IMG/VR virus record: IMGVR_UViG_3300009168_000004
Location: 1-64,000 of that record
Reading direction: 5' to 3' (one strand)
Source of the DNA: a virus
DNA: 64,000 bases
Of this stretch, positions 11,929-18,878 are shown in pieces. Both the position numbers and the translations under genes were made by a program. The first letter of the stretch is position 1, and every line of letters begins with the position of its first letter. Under the pieces are notes generated by a model. That model made no database searches. It had not been told where the DNA came from and saw only the letters and a program-made list of their open reading frames with translations.

Positions 11929-12772
11929 TCTGCTTCTCCTGTGCCAGGTAGGTGTCCATGTCGTTCTTGAAGACGTGGAGCGAGGTCATGTGCATACTGT
12001 AGGTCCAGGGCACGATCTCGTTCCACACCTGCGGGTTCAGCCGGCGGCACTGCTCGATGACCCAGAGCAGGAGCCGGACGGCGAGGTAGCAATCGTCGTT
12101 GTAGTGCCGGATGAGGTCGCAGGACCTGAGCGGATACCAGATCATCGCCCGCTTGTCCCGGACCATGATCTGGTAGCCCAGGGTGCAGACCTTTCGGCCC
12201 CCGTCGGACAGCCCCGTGTCCTCCGGGAAGAACAGCGGGATGTAAGCCTGCCTTGTGTGGGGCTCCCGAGCCAGCAGGTCGATCAAATCCTGGAGGTCCC
12301 CGTAACCATGGGCGATCCCGTACTTGGGCCGGTTGTCCACCGCTGGCCATTTGCGAAGCCCGTACTCGCCGGCCGGCGGCTTGGGCAGGACCCCATCGTC
12401 GGTCCGACGGGCGAACTTCGGCCAGAGCCGTTCCATGTACGTGTGGTTGAAGCGTTCGGTTTTGAACTTCGCTGCCGACAGGCCCCACGGCCACTTCGCC
12501 CACTGGGTTCCAGGGTTCAGGGGCTCGCCCCCGACGCGCTCGAGGAAGTGGTCGTCGGCCCACGGCCGATTGCAGTTCGTGTCCTGTCGCCAGTGCTCCA
12601 AGCCTTCGCCCCCGTGCAGGGGCACGCTCACGTTCACGTCCTGGAGCTCGAACGTGTCCGTGTTGACCGGGACGCCCTGCCACCGCTCAGTCTTGACCGG
12701 CGGGGCCTTTCTCATCTCCGCCTTCAGCTTCTCCCTCAGCTCCGTGAACGTCTCCGCTTGCACCGCCAGCAT
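11915..12772 (-). CDS. thymidylate synthase / dCMP hydroxymethylase homologue
   Basis: 285-residue member of the thymidylate synthase superfamily. The catalytic cysteine lies in GRKVCTLGYQ, the phosphate/dUMP-site segment is LRSCDLIRHYNDDCYLA and the late SLHVF block matches the family's C-terminal motif. Aligning RSCD without gaps to E. coli ThyA puts Asp where Asn177 reads the uracil base; Asp there is the hallmark of dCMP-specific hydroxymethylases. So dCMP (making 5-hydroxymethyl-dCMP) is as likely a substrate as dUMP. The start is ATG 12772, overlapping the upstream zinc-protein gene. It is in one operon with MazG-like, dCMP deaminase and the C5 methyltransferase. Confidence 0.75.
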   Translation of the reverse strand: MLAVQAETFTELREKLKAEMRKAPPVKTERWQGVPVNTDTFELQDVNVSVPLHGGEGLEHWRQDTNCNRPWADDHFLERVGGEPLNPGTQWAKWPWGLSAAKFKTERFNHTYMERLWPKFARRTDDGVLPKPPAGEYGLRKWPAVDNRPKYGIAHGYGDLQDLIDLLAREPHTRQAYIPLFFPEDTGLSDGGRKVCTLGYQIMVRDKRAMIWYPLRSCDLIRHYNDDCYLAVRLLLWVIEQCRRLNPQVWNEIVPWTYSMHMTSLHVFKNDMDTYLAQEKQNGNV

Positions 12773-13034
12773 ACTTCTCCGCCTCCATCTTTGCCCTGGC
12801 CTCCGGCGTCATCGCGTGGACCAGGAAGTTGCATCCGTCCTTCTTGATGTCGGTCACCACGCCGCACTTATCACAGGACCCCGTCTCAAAGAAAGTGTTC
12901 GCCTCCGACATGGTCAACCGCTGACCGCAGCCGGCGCAGGAGAACTTCTGGTACACGTCCGCCCCTCGAGCGATCGCATCGTTGGCTGCGATCACGACTT
13001 CGTCGAACGGGTGGTTGAGCTTATTCGCTGACAC
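12687..13034 (-). CDS. zinc-ribbon protein, 115 aa
   Basis: 115-residue protein starting at GTG 13034 (GTG overlapping the methyltransferase end, GGAG just upstream). Residues 26-55 carry CAGCGQRLTMSEA and CDKCG, two Cys pairs forming a zinc ribbon of the kind seen in small phage zinc proteins. The last 30 residues overlap the start of the thymidylate synthase gene and are Gly/Glu/Asp-rich. No enzymatic motif is seen. An adaptor or nucleic-acid-binding role for the modification operon is possible. Confidence 0.55.
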   Translation of the reverse strand: MSANKLNHPFDEVVIAANDAIARGADVYQKFSCAGCGQRLTMSEANTFFETGSCDKCGVVTDIKKDGCNFLVHAMTPEARAKMEAEKYAGGASGDVHGAEGEAEGGDEKGPAGQD

Positions 13035-14439
13035 TGGCTGGCTCCGTTGATTGGGGAACTCCCCGGGGAATTTTACGGGGAGTTCTGGGACTTCTTGTGC
13101 GAACGCGGGGAGCATCCTCAGTCCTGGCGGCGCGGGGCGGCGGGGCGATGGGCTTCATCCCGTACTTGTCCACCCGGACGGCGCACCGACGGGAGAGCCA
13201 GCAGGCCCCGCAGGCCTTCTTCTGGTCCGTGTAGCCCACGTTCTGACAGTACCAGGTCTTGGCCTCGTCCACGTGCTCGTTGGGCTGATTGACCCGCTCG
13301 CCCGTCGTCTCGAACGGCTCCTTCTTGATGTGCGCCATGATCTGCTTCGAGACGTACGTGCAGAACTGGATGGGCATGGCCTTGCCGGTCTGCCGGACCA
13401 TGTGCTGGTTCAGGTCGTGGCTCCACTCCCCGCGGTCGTTGAGGACGGTTCCGTAGAAGACGAAGTCGTCGGGGAAGCCCTGGATGCGGGCGCGCTCCCG
13501 GACGGTGTAGGGCTCGCCCCGGTGGAAGTGGACCGAGGCGTTGCCGCCGGTCAGGACGTGCGCCGGTCCGTCCCAGTGGCCCTTGAGGAACCCGATCCGC
13601 TTGACCATGGGGTTGTCGCCCCGCGCCGCCCGCTCCTTCTTCGACTCCTCGCTCGGGTGGTACTCCAGGGTGAAGCCGCCCTTCTTGTCGCGGAAGTACT
13701 CCTTCACCTCATCCCATGAGTTCTTCTTCCTGTACCTGCCGAGGTTCAGGGCGCGGAAGCAGTCCAGCGTCCCGTCGGCCGGATCGTGGTTTGGAAAGTT
13801 GCCGCGAGCCCTGGGCTCGGGCAGGTCGCCGATCACGTCCTTGACCTTCAGCGAGTGGACGGCCTCGCCGGGGATGAAGGTCCACTTCTCCTTCCGCAGC
13901 GCGCCCAGCATGAACATCCGGTCTCGCCCCTTCTGAACGTTGCCGTAGCCCCAGTTGCTGACCCACTCCGGGAAGAGGTCGTAGTCCGGCAGCAGCTCGT
14001 GATACTTCGCCATCGGGAACGCCATGAAGGACTTGGGCAGGTCGTCCATCACGAAGTACCGGGGCTTGAACTCCGCCACCAGCTCGCAGAAGAGCGGGAT
14101 GTCTGCGGGGTCGAACATCTTCTCGCGCTGGCCGGGGTTGGCTCCGGACAGGCGGCTGAAGTTGCCGCACTCCGGGTGGCCGAGGGCGATGTCCGCGTTG
14201 CTGAACCTCTGGAACTCCTCCTCGGTCATCGTCGGCCGGTCGTTCGGGAAGAGCGCACCGGGGTAGTTGACCTCGAAGGTGTTCTGCCCGTGGGCGTCCT
14301 TCTCGTGGTAGTACTTCCGCCACTCCACGTTGCCTTCGATCTTGAACCCGGCTGCTCGGGCTCCGATCAGCATCGATCCGATGCCGCAGGTTATGCCGAC
14401 GGCCCTGAGCTGGTCATCGGTCTTCGGTCGTCGAGCCAT
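13021..14439 (-). CDS. divergent C5 cytosine DNA methyltransferase
   Basis: 472-residue protein with most motifs of DNA C5 methyltransferases in order: motif I (GITCGIGSMLIGARAAGF, residues 15-32, SAM site), motif IV with the nucleophile as GHPECGNFS (Cys91, replacing the usual PPCQ), motif VIII as KGRDRMFMLG, motif IX as RERARIQGFPDDF and motif X around GKAMPIQF. The ENV motif VI appears as MDDLP, so it lacks the canonical Glu. The C-terminus adds a four-Cys segment (CQNVG, CGACWLSRRC) that may bind metal and a basic tail. It probably flips and modifies cytosine in phage DNA, but the transferred group is uncertain. Start ATG 14439, one base from AsnB's stop. Confidence 0.75.
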   Translation of the reverse strand: MARRPKTDDQLRAVGITCGIGSMLIGARAAGFKIEGNVEWRKYYHEKDAHGQNTFEVNYPGALFPNDRPTMTEEEFQRFSNADIALGHPECGNFSRLSGANPGQREKMFDPADIPLFCELVAEFKPRYFVMDDLPKSFMAFPMAKYHELLPDYDLFPEWVSNWGYGNVQKGRDRMFMLGALRKEKWTFIPGEAVHSLKVKDVIGDLPEPRARGNFPNHDPADGTLDCFRALNLGRYRKKNSWDEVKEYFRDKKGGFTLEYHPSEESKKERAARGDNPMVKRIGFLKGHWDGPAHVLTGGNASVHFHRGEPYTVRERARIQGFPDDFVFYGTVLNDRGEWSHDLNQHMVRQTGKAMPIQFCTYVSKQIMAHIKKEPFETTGERVNQPNEHVDEAKTWYCQNVGYTDQKKACGACWLSRRCAVRVDKYGMKPIAPPPRAARTEDAPRVRTRSPRTPRKIPRGVPQSTEPASVSE

Positions 14440-14440
14440 G

Positions 14441-15811
14441 TCAATACTGCTCCCCTGTGAAGATCATGACGAGCAGCTTACGATAGTCCTCGGGGGATCT
14501 GTCCACCTCCTTTGTCCGCAGGGGGATCTTGGGAGCTTCTGCGAGCCCCCTCGGCAGGTCTTCGCTGAACATCGCCCGCAGCAGCCCCTTGTCCCGACGG
14601 TCGATCCAGGGCACGCCCATCGCCCCCTCGACCACGGACCGGGCCAGGAATGGGGACCTCAGCTCGATCGCGTGCCGCATCATCACCCGGTCGAGCCGGG
14701 GCAGGTGCCACATGACCATCTCCTGGAAGATGTCGCTGTACTGAGAGTCGTATCGCATCGCTCGGCCGTAGCCGCCGAAGCACTCGTCGGCCCCGTCCCC
14801 GGTCAGGACCACGGGCTCGCTGATCGCGTTGGCCAGCGCAATCTGGGGGATCAGGGAGCCGAGGTCGACGGGCTCCTGCATGTAGTGCAGGCCCTCCTCC
14901 AGGGTTCCGGCCTCCCAGCTAATCACCTTGGCCTCCGCATCGTTCTCGTTCATCAGGAGCTGCACCCTAGCAAGCTCCTGCGCGTTCGTCAGGTCGGTGG
15001 GGTGCTCGACGGGCTGGGCGTAGTAGGGGACGACCTGGTCGCTGAACCTGCGGGCCAGGGTGTAGACGATCGAGCTGTCGAGCCCGCCCGAGACGAGGCA
15101 GGCCACTGGCACGTCGGCCGACAGGACCCGCCGCTTCGTGGCCTTCACGATCTCCTCCCTGAGGTCGTCGTAGTTGCTGTGCCACTGGGGCTCCAGCTTG
15201 TCGACGACCTGCGCGATGACTCGGCCCGACGGGAAGAGGCGCACGTACTCTCCGGGCAGGACCTTCTTGATCTCGTTGTAGGGCGTCCTCCGCTGGTCCG
15301 GGCAGTAGCCCCACTTGATGCAGGCGGACATGTAGACCTTGTCGAAGGTCACCGGACCGCGGGACTTCAGAGGGTCCAGCTCGGAGCAGGCGGCGACGAT
15401 CTTGTCGGCTCGGTAGTAGAGCGGCTTCTGCGCCAGGTAGTCGACCAGGCAGTGGAGAGACTCCTCGTTGGAGTTCAAGGCGACGATCGACCAGAAGCCG
15501 TCGTACTCGGTGAAGCCCATCGGGCCCTGGTCGATCCACGTGTCCATCGCGATGGTGCTGTCGCAGTCGGCTCCGGGGAAGCGCTCCCGGAAGTCCAGGA
15601 TCTCGCCGACGAACCCGACGGACCACCCCTTCCGGTGCATGGGCTGATCGTTCTCTGGCCCCAGGCCCACGATGGGCAGGCGGACGTGGCCGATCGCCCC
15701 CGTCCTGGTCTGGGCGATCCGGGGCTCACGCGTGCCCCTGTGCTTCATCATCTCCACCGCTGCCGCGATGTCCTCGCCCTTCGCGCCGAGCTCGGCGTAC
15801 ACTCCGCACAT
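14441..15811 (-). CDS. asnB: asparagine synthetase B (glutamine-hydrolysing)
   Basis: 456-residue asparagine synthetase. The mature N-terminal nucleophile is Cys2 (MCGVYAELG), starting a class II glutamine amidotransferase domain (about 1-190); the synthetase half has the PP-loop SGGLDSS (241-247) and LTGDGADECFGGY (336-348), which bind ATP and aspartate. It makes Asn from Asp with ammonia from Gln. Both active sites look intact, although it is shorter than E. coli AsnB (554 residues). The start is ATG 15811, after AGGAGAACTCA. Phage homologues are uncommon; here the gene heads the DNA-modification operon, so an amidation of another substrate (base or peptide) is also possible. Confidence 0.85.
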   Translation of the reverse strand: MCGVYAELGAKGEDIAAAVEMMKHRGTREPRIAQTRTGAIGHVRLPIVGLGPENDQPMHRKGWSVGFVGEILDFRERFPGADCDSTIAMDTWIDQGPMGFTEYDGFWSIVALNSNEESLHCLVDYLAQKPLYYRADKIVAACSELDPLKSRGPVTFDKVYMSACIKWGYCPDQRRTPYNEIKKVLPGEYVRLFPSGRVIAQVVDKLEPQWHSNYDDLREEIVKATKRRVLSADVPVACLVSGGLDSSIVYTLARRFSDQVVPYYAQPVEHPTDLTNAQELARVQLLMNENDAEAKVISWEAGTLEEGLHYMQEPVDLGSLIPQIALANAISEPVVLTGDGADECFGGYGRAMRYDSQYSDIFQEMVMWHLPRLDRVMMRHAIELRSPFLARSVVEGAMGVPWIDRRDKGLLRAMFSEDLPRGLAEAPKIPLRTKEVDRSPEDYRKLLVMIFTGEQY

Positions 15812-15833
15812 TGAGTTCTCCTGTGCCTTGAAA

Positions 15834-15899
15834 CAAAAAAGGGGAGCAGGCCAAGGGGGCTACCACGGCGGGCAGTGCCAGAATGGCGACCTGCTCCCC
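15834..15899 (-). terminator. intrinsic terminator with long loop
   Basis: Minus-strand GGGGAGCAGG (899-890 of the kilobase) pairs with CCTGCTCCCC (850-841) around 39 bases and is followed by TTTTTTG. It ends the transcript of the genes from 16928 to 15950 and precedes the AsnB-led operon. Confidence 0.7.
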
Positions 15900-15949
15900 A
15901 GTCATTGGGGCGTCAGGGGTTAGCCCAACGTCCTCCCCTTCCGGGGAGC

Positions 15950-16216
15950 TCAGTCTGTCTTCTTGGCCGGCGGGCTCCGGGGCAGGAGCGGCTTCGCGTC
16001 CGGGTTGAAGAGGTTGCGGCCGGAGCCGAACGTGTAGTCCTCAGCGCTCCGGCTGCGACCTGGCATCCCTGCTGTGCGGCGGACGGGGCGCTGTGGGGGC
16101 GGAAGGTCCGTTATGAGGCGTGTGAGCTCCCTCTTGCTCCTCTGCCGGATCGCGTACAGCGCCAGGACGGCGACGACGAAGACCAGGATTGCGATTGCCC
16201 AAGCTATCGTGTTCAT
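15950..16216 (-). CDS. single-pass membrane protein, 88 aa
   Basis: 88-residue protein with an N-terminal hydrophobic helix (residues 4-23, MNTIAWAIAILVFVVAVLAL), then a basic Arg/Pro-rich cytoplasmic or periplasmic tail. It lacks a lipobox. Size and topology are compatible with a small inner-membrane protein, a spanin-like partner or an exclusion factor, but none of these is shown. The ATG at 16216 overlaps the upstream stop (ATGA), so it belongs to the 16928-15950 unit. Confidence 0.55.
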   Translation of the reverse strand: MNTIAWAIAILVFVVAVLALYAIRQRSKRELTRLITDLPPPQRPVRRTAGMPGRSRSAEDYTFGSGRNLFNPDAKPLLPRSPPAKKTD

Positions 16217-16485
16217 TTGTCTCTCTGTGCTTCTGGAATGCCGAGGTGTGCGTACCCGGCGATGTCGTCCCAAGTATCCTTCAGGTCCGGGTCGCCCGTG
16301 AGCAGGCGGTGGACTTTGTGCGCGATCATCCGGAGCGAAGCCCTCTGCCCCCGGCTCATCGCCTGCCAGTTCTTGGCCTTCTCCCAGATCTCGATCGTGG
16401 CCTCGCTGATCTCCGCTCCGTCGTCCCAGTTGCCGTGCGTCGACTTCCGCTCTTCTCGAAGTTCCTTCGTCGTGCTCGTAGACAT
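16213..16485 (-). CDS. DUF6378-like protein, 90 aa
   Basis: 90-residue helical protein. The segment SLRMIAHKVHRLLTGDPDLK followed by DTWDDIAGYA matches the recurring pattern of the small phage family DUF6378, whose function is unknown. The start at ATG 16485 overlaps the upstream stop. It is coupled to the uracil-glycosylase-like gene before it and the membrane-protein gene after it. Confidence 0.65.
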   Translation of the reverse strand: MSTSTTKELREERKSTHGNWDDGAEISEATIEIWEKAKNWQAMSRGQRASLRMIAHKVHRLLTGDPDLKDTWDDIAGYAHLGIPEAQRDK

Positions 16486-16928
16486 CAGTATCGTCCTTGG
16501 TACAGGTCAAGAAGGAGCAGGCCGACCAGCGCCCGCACCGTCGGGTCGTTGTAGAGCAGCGTCCGGCCGGAGGTGTGCGGGATCAGCCGCCAGATCACGC
16601 CGTCCACGAGCTGTGGGTGTATCAGGACTTTTTCAATCTTCCGTGAAAGCCGGTGGTTCAATTCCGCCCTGACCTCATCGCCCAGGACTACGACCGTGGT
16701 CCCGACGGGAGCGTGGAGCCGGAGCTCGAAGGGGTGGTCCAGGATGTTGCGGCGGCGGAACGATCGCTCGTAGTCCACGCTGCTGATGGTCGGGGCCACA
16801 TCCTTGATCAGCCGCCAGAGCCGCCACCCGGCGGACCGGATCGGGGTCGCGCACAAGGCGTCGATCGGGCGATCCGAGTGGGGGTTGGTCAGACCCAGCA
16901 GAAGCGGGGAGGTCTTCGGTTTGGCCAT
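16485..16928 (-). CDS. uracil-DNA-glycosylase-fold protein (putative)
   Basis: 147-residue protein resembling the uracil-DNA-glycosylase fold seen in some phages: LLLGLTNPHSDRPIDALC near the N-terminus (the GMNPP-like loop), a middle strand TTVVVLGDEV, and a C-terminal RLIPHTSGRTLLYND (like HPSG-x-x-x-W/YN). These correspond loosely to the water-activating and DNA-binding motifs, but the canonical Asp/His catalytic pair is not obvious. The start at ATG 16928 has AGGG upstream; GTG 16937 is possible. It lies at the head of the leftward unit read from the control region at 16951. An active DNA glycosylase is therefore not certain. Confidence 0.5.
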   Translation of the reverse strand: MAKPKTSPLLLGLTNPHSDRPIDALCATPIRSAGWRLWRLIKDVAPTISSVDYERSFRRRNILDHPFELRLHAPVGTTVVVLGDEVRAELNHRLSRKIEKVLIHPQLVDGVIWRLIPHTSGRTLLYNDPTVRALVGLLLLDLYQGRY

Positions 16929-16936
16929 GAGCTGCA

Positions 16937-17236
16937 CCCTGAACCGAACCGCGAACGATGTAAACTACGGGTAGAGCCTTGGTAAGAAGAATGCGGACGG
17001 CGCCGGGGCTCGCACTCCCAGCTTCGGGCTTCGCTCTTGGCACAGGAGCATTCGTCCTGGGCAGGCCGAAACGCACACTGCGGGCGAGAGGAACCAGATG
17101 GACTAGTTCCCAGCGCAGCAGCAAAGCCCTACCGCCAGGTCTGGACATTGGGGTCTAGGGCGAACGATGTAAACCTCGGTTAACCATGCACCCGCAATAG
17201 GTTTACATTGTCCGCGTTTCGGCTAAGACTGCCCCG
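16937..17236. promoter_or_regulatory. divergent control region (300 bp, no gene)
   Basis: Three copies of the element TTTACATNGTNCGC occur here: minus strand at about 16951-16965 and 17160-17174, plus strand at about 17203-17217. The outer copies extend as TTTACAT-N-GT-N-CGCG-N-TTCGG and sit as -35-like boxes 11 to 30 bases before the two divergent first genes (16928 and 17237), with TCAGGG and TAAGAC as the best -10 candidates at 16 bases. The inner minus and plus copies form a 9-bp inverted repeat (ATGTAAACC/GGTTTACAT). This looks like the repressor-controlled switch between leftward and rightward transcription, and the XRE protein encoded at 18879 is the natural candidate regulator. Confidence 0.6.
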
Positions 17237-17935
17237 ATGGCCAGGAGATGGTTTGCCCCGACGGGCAATAAACCAAAGAGGGCGGAGCACTCACTGCAGT
17301 CGAAGGCCGTCGCGGAGCTGACGGTCAAGCTGCGGCGCGAGGTGTTTCTCACTGCGATCCCGAACGGCGATCATCGTTTGATCCCGGTCGCTGTCCGGCT
17401 GAAGGCCGAGGGGGTGAAGCCGGGTGTGGCTGACCTCATGTTTCTCGCGCCGGGTCCCGAGGTGTCCTTCATCGAGATGAAGGCCGGCCGGGGCAGTCAG
17501 TCGGACGAGCAGCTCGGCTTCGAGGCCATGTGCGGTCGGCTCGGCATCAAGTACGTGGTGTGCCGGTCAGTCGAAGAGGTCCTTGAAACTGTTGGTTCGT
17601 GGGGGTATCTGAAGAATGTCCAATCCATTCCTGGATCACGCGGAGCGAATAGCTCCAGCGCCAGTCAAGCGAGAGTGGCGGCGCCAGGAGGCAAAGCAGG
17701 AGCGCGAAGACCAGAAGCGGTCGCCCGCCATGATCCTGCTGGAGAAGAAGCAGAAGGAGCAGAACGCGCAGTTGAAGTTGTACCGAGAGTGGAAGCGACT
17801 GGTCAGGGACGACATCAAGAAGGCGCACGGCCAGGACTTCGCCAACCTCATGCGCATCCTCCGGAACCTGAAGCTGGCCGAAGTCGACGTCCTGGTCCTC
17901 TTCGTCGCCGAAGCGCGGTGGCTCCTCGAGTCTGA
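17237..17935 (+). CDS. VRR-NUC nuclease, probably frameshifted at its end
   Basis: The first 125 residues form a VRR-NUC domain (PD-(D/E)XK superfamily): an early Lys-x-Val strand (SLQSKAVAELTVKL), the GVADLMF loop with catalytic Asp, then SFIEMKAGRG with Glu-x-Lys and a QSDEQLGFEAMCGRLG helix. Stand-alone phage members act as structure-specific (Holliday-junction-like) endonucleases. The reading frame then runs 100 residues further into the next gene with shadow-like composition. With four instead of five Gs at 17601-17605 it would end as GSWGI-stop, just before the next ATG, so a one-base indel is likely. No ribosome binding site precedes ATG 17237; the mRNA may be nearly leaderless. Confidence 0.7.
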   Translation: MARRWFAPTGNKPKRAEHSLQSKAVAELTVKLRREVFLTAIPNGDHRLIPVAVRLKAEGVKPGVADLMFLAPGPEVSFIEMKAGRGSQSDEQLGFEAMCGRLGIKYVVCRSVEEVLETVGSWGYLKNVQSIPGSRGANSSSASQARVAAPGGKAGARRPEAVARHDPAGEEAEGAERAVEVVPRVEATGQGRHQEGARPGLRQPHAHPPEPEAGRSRRPGPLRRRSAVAPRV

Positions 17936-18086
17936 CCTGACCACCCGGCTGGCGACCCTCAGCTACATCGACGGGTCGCTGGTCCGATGCAACGTCCGAA
18001 ACGGCCTGCCCCACTTCGACGACCCGCTGTGGGACGAGCCACCCAACGCGTTCTTGAAAATCCGCAAGATGCTGACGGGCGTCTGA
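17616..18086 (+). CDS. hypothetical helical protein, 156 aa
   Basis: 156-residue protein in the rightward cassette. Residues 15-75 are a highly charged Lys/Glu/Arg/Gln helical region (predicted coiled coil), followed by mixed helices with hydrophobic patches (VDVLVLFVAEARWLLESD). No family is recognised. ATG 17616 lies immediately after the VRR-NUC end and the TGA at 18086 overlaps the next ATG. A role with the neighbouring nuclease is plausible but unproven. Confidence 0.55.
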   Translation: MSNPFLDHAERIAPAPVKREWRRQEAKQEREDQKRSPAMILLEKKQKEQNAQLKLYREWKRLVRDDIKKAHGQDFANLMRILRNLKLAEVDVLVLFVAEARWLLESDLTTRLATLSYIDGSLVRCNVRNGLPHFDDPLWDEPPNAFLKIRKMLTGV

Positions 18087-18382
18087 TGCTGACCCGTCGG
18101 GACTTCCTCGCCGCGGCCATGACGACGTTCGTGGCATCGGCCGCCGCCGGAGCCAGGGAGCCCCTGACCTTCGAGGAGAGGTGGGAGGGGAGCGGAAAGT
18201 CCGATCGCCAGAAGTTCGGCGACCGGAAGATTGAGATGGAGATTGTCGAGCCGGACAAGCCGTCCGCCCTCGACGATGCGCCGTTCCGGGCGAGCCCGAC
18301 GGTGCGAAAGCAGCCGACCTTTCGGCGGCGCCGCCGGCGCTGGCGGAGAAGGCGGCGAAGAGCACAGGAGCAGAAGAAGTGA
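18086..18382 (+). CDS. small Tat-signal protein with polybasic tail, 98 aa
   Basis: 98-residue protein beginning MLTRRDFLAAAMTTFVASAAAG: a twin-arginine RRDFL motif, a hydrophobic stretch and an AxA-like cleavage region, so it is likely exported by the host Tat pathway. The mature part is short and acidic/mixed, ending in a 20-residue segment with more than a dozen arginines. The start at 18086 overlaps the upstream stop (TGATG). The mature function is unknown; a host-surface or superinfection role fits the export signal but is only an idea. Confidence 0.55.
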   Translation: MLTRRDFLAAAMTTFVASAAAGAREPLTFEERWEGSGKSDRQKFGDRKIEMEIVEPDKPSALDDAPFRASPTVRKQPTFRRRRRRWRRRRRRAQEQKK

Positions 18383-18858
18383 ACAGCAGACCACACCAGC
18401 CTCAGAGGTTCCCCCGCGAGGCAGTACTGATGGACAAGCTTGCCCAAGCGATCGATCTCGAACCCGAAGTCCGCCAGGAGCTGCCCCCGGCGGACGCCCC
18501 CGAGGCGGTCCGGGCCGGAATGGTCCTGCCTGACTACGTCACGCACATGGACGGGGCGACCCGGTCCGGGATGCTCTCGGCTGCCGCCGTCGTCCGGGAG
18601 TACGAGGCCACGGCCAAGATGATCGACGAGATGGGGCAGGAGCTCCGGGCGTCCCAGGACCGGGTCGCTGAGATGATGAGCACCTACGCCGAGGCGTTCA
18701 AGAAGCTCCAGGACACGGTCCAGGCCTACCGGGACGAGGGCAAGCGGCTGTTCGAGCAGGTCGAGTCCAGCTCCAAGCTGGCCGACCGCGTGTCTGAGAC
18801 CTGCGACATGCTCCGGCGGGAGCTCGAAGAGGCTGGCCGCCGCGACGACAACAGTTGA
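18379..18858 (+). CDS. coiled-coil protein, 159 aa
   Basis: 159-residue protein starting at GTG 18379 (overlapping the upstream TGA) or ATG 18430 (MDKLAQAIDLEPEV). From residue about 65 to the end it is a long helical heptad region (EYEATAKMIDEMGQELRAS, TYAEAFKKLQDTVQAYRDEG), so it likely forms a dimeric coiled coil. No enzymatic motif. It is part of the rightward regulatory cassette, ahead of the XRE gene. Confidence 0.6.
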   Translation: MNSRPHQPQRFPREAVLMDKLAQAIDLEPEVRQELPPADAPEAVRAGMVLPDYVTHMDGATRSGMLSAAAVVREYEATAKMIDEMGQELRASQDRVAEMMSTYAEAFKKLQDTVQAYRDEGKRLFEQVESSSKLADRVSETCDMLRRELEEAGRRDDNS

Positions 18859-18878
18859 CCACAGGGGAGGACGGCAAT

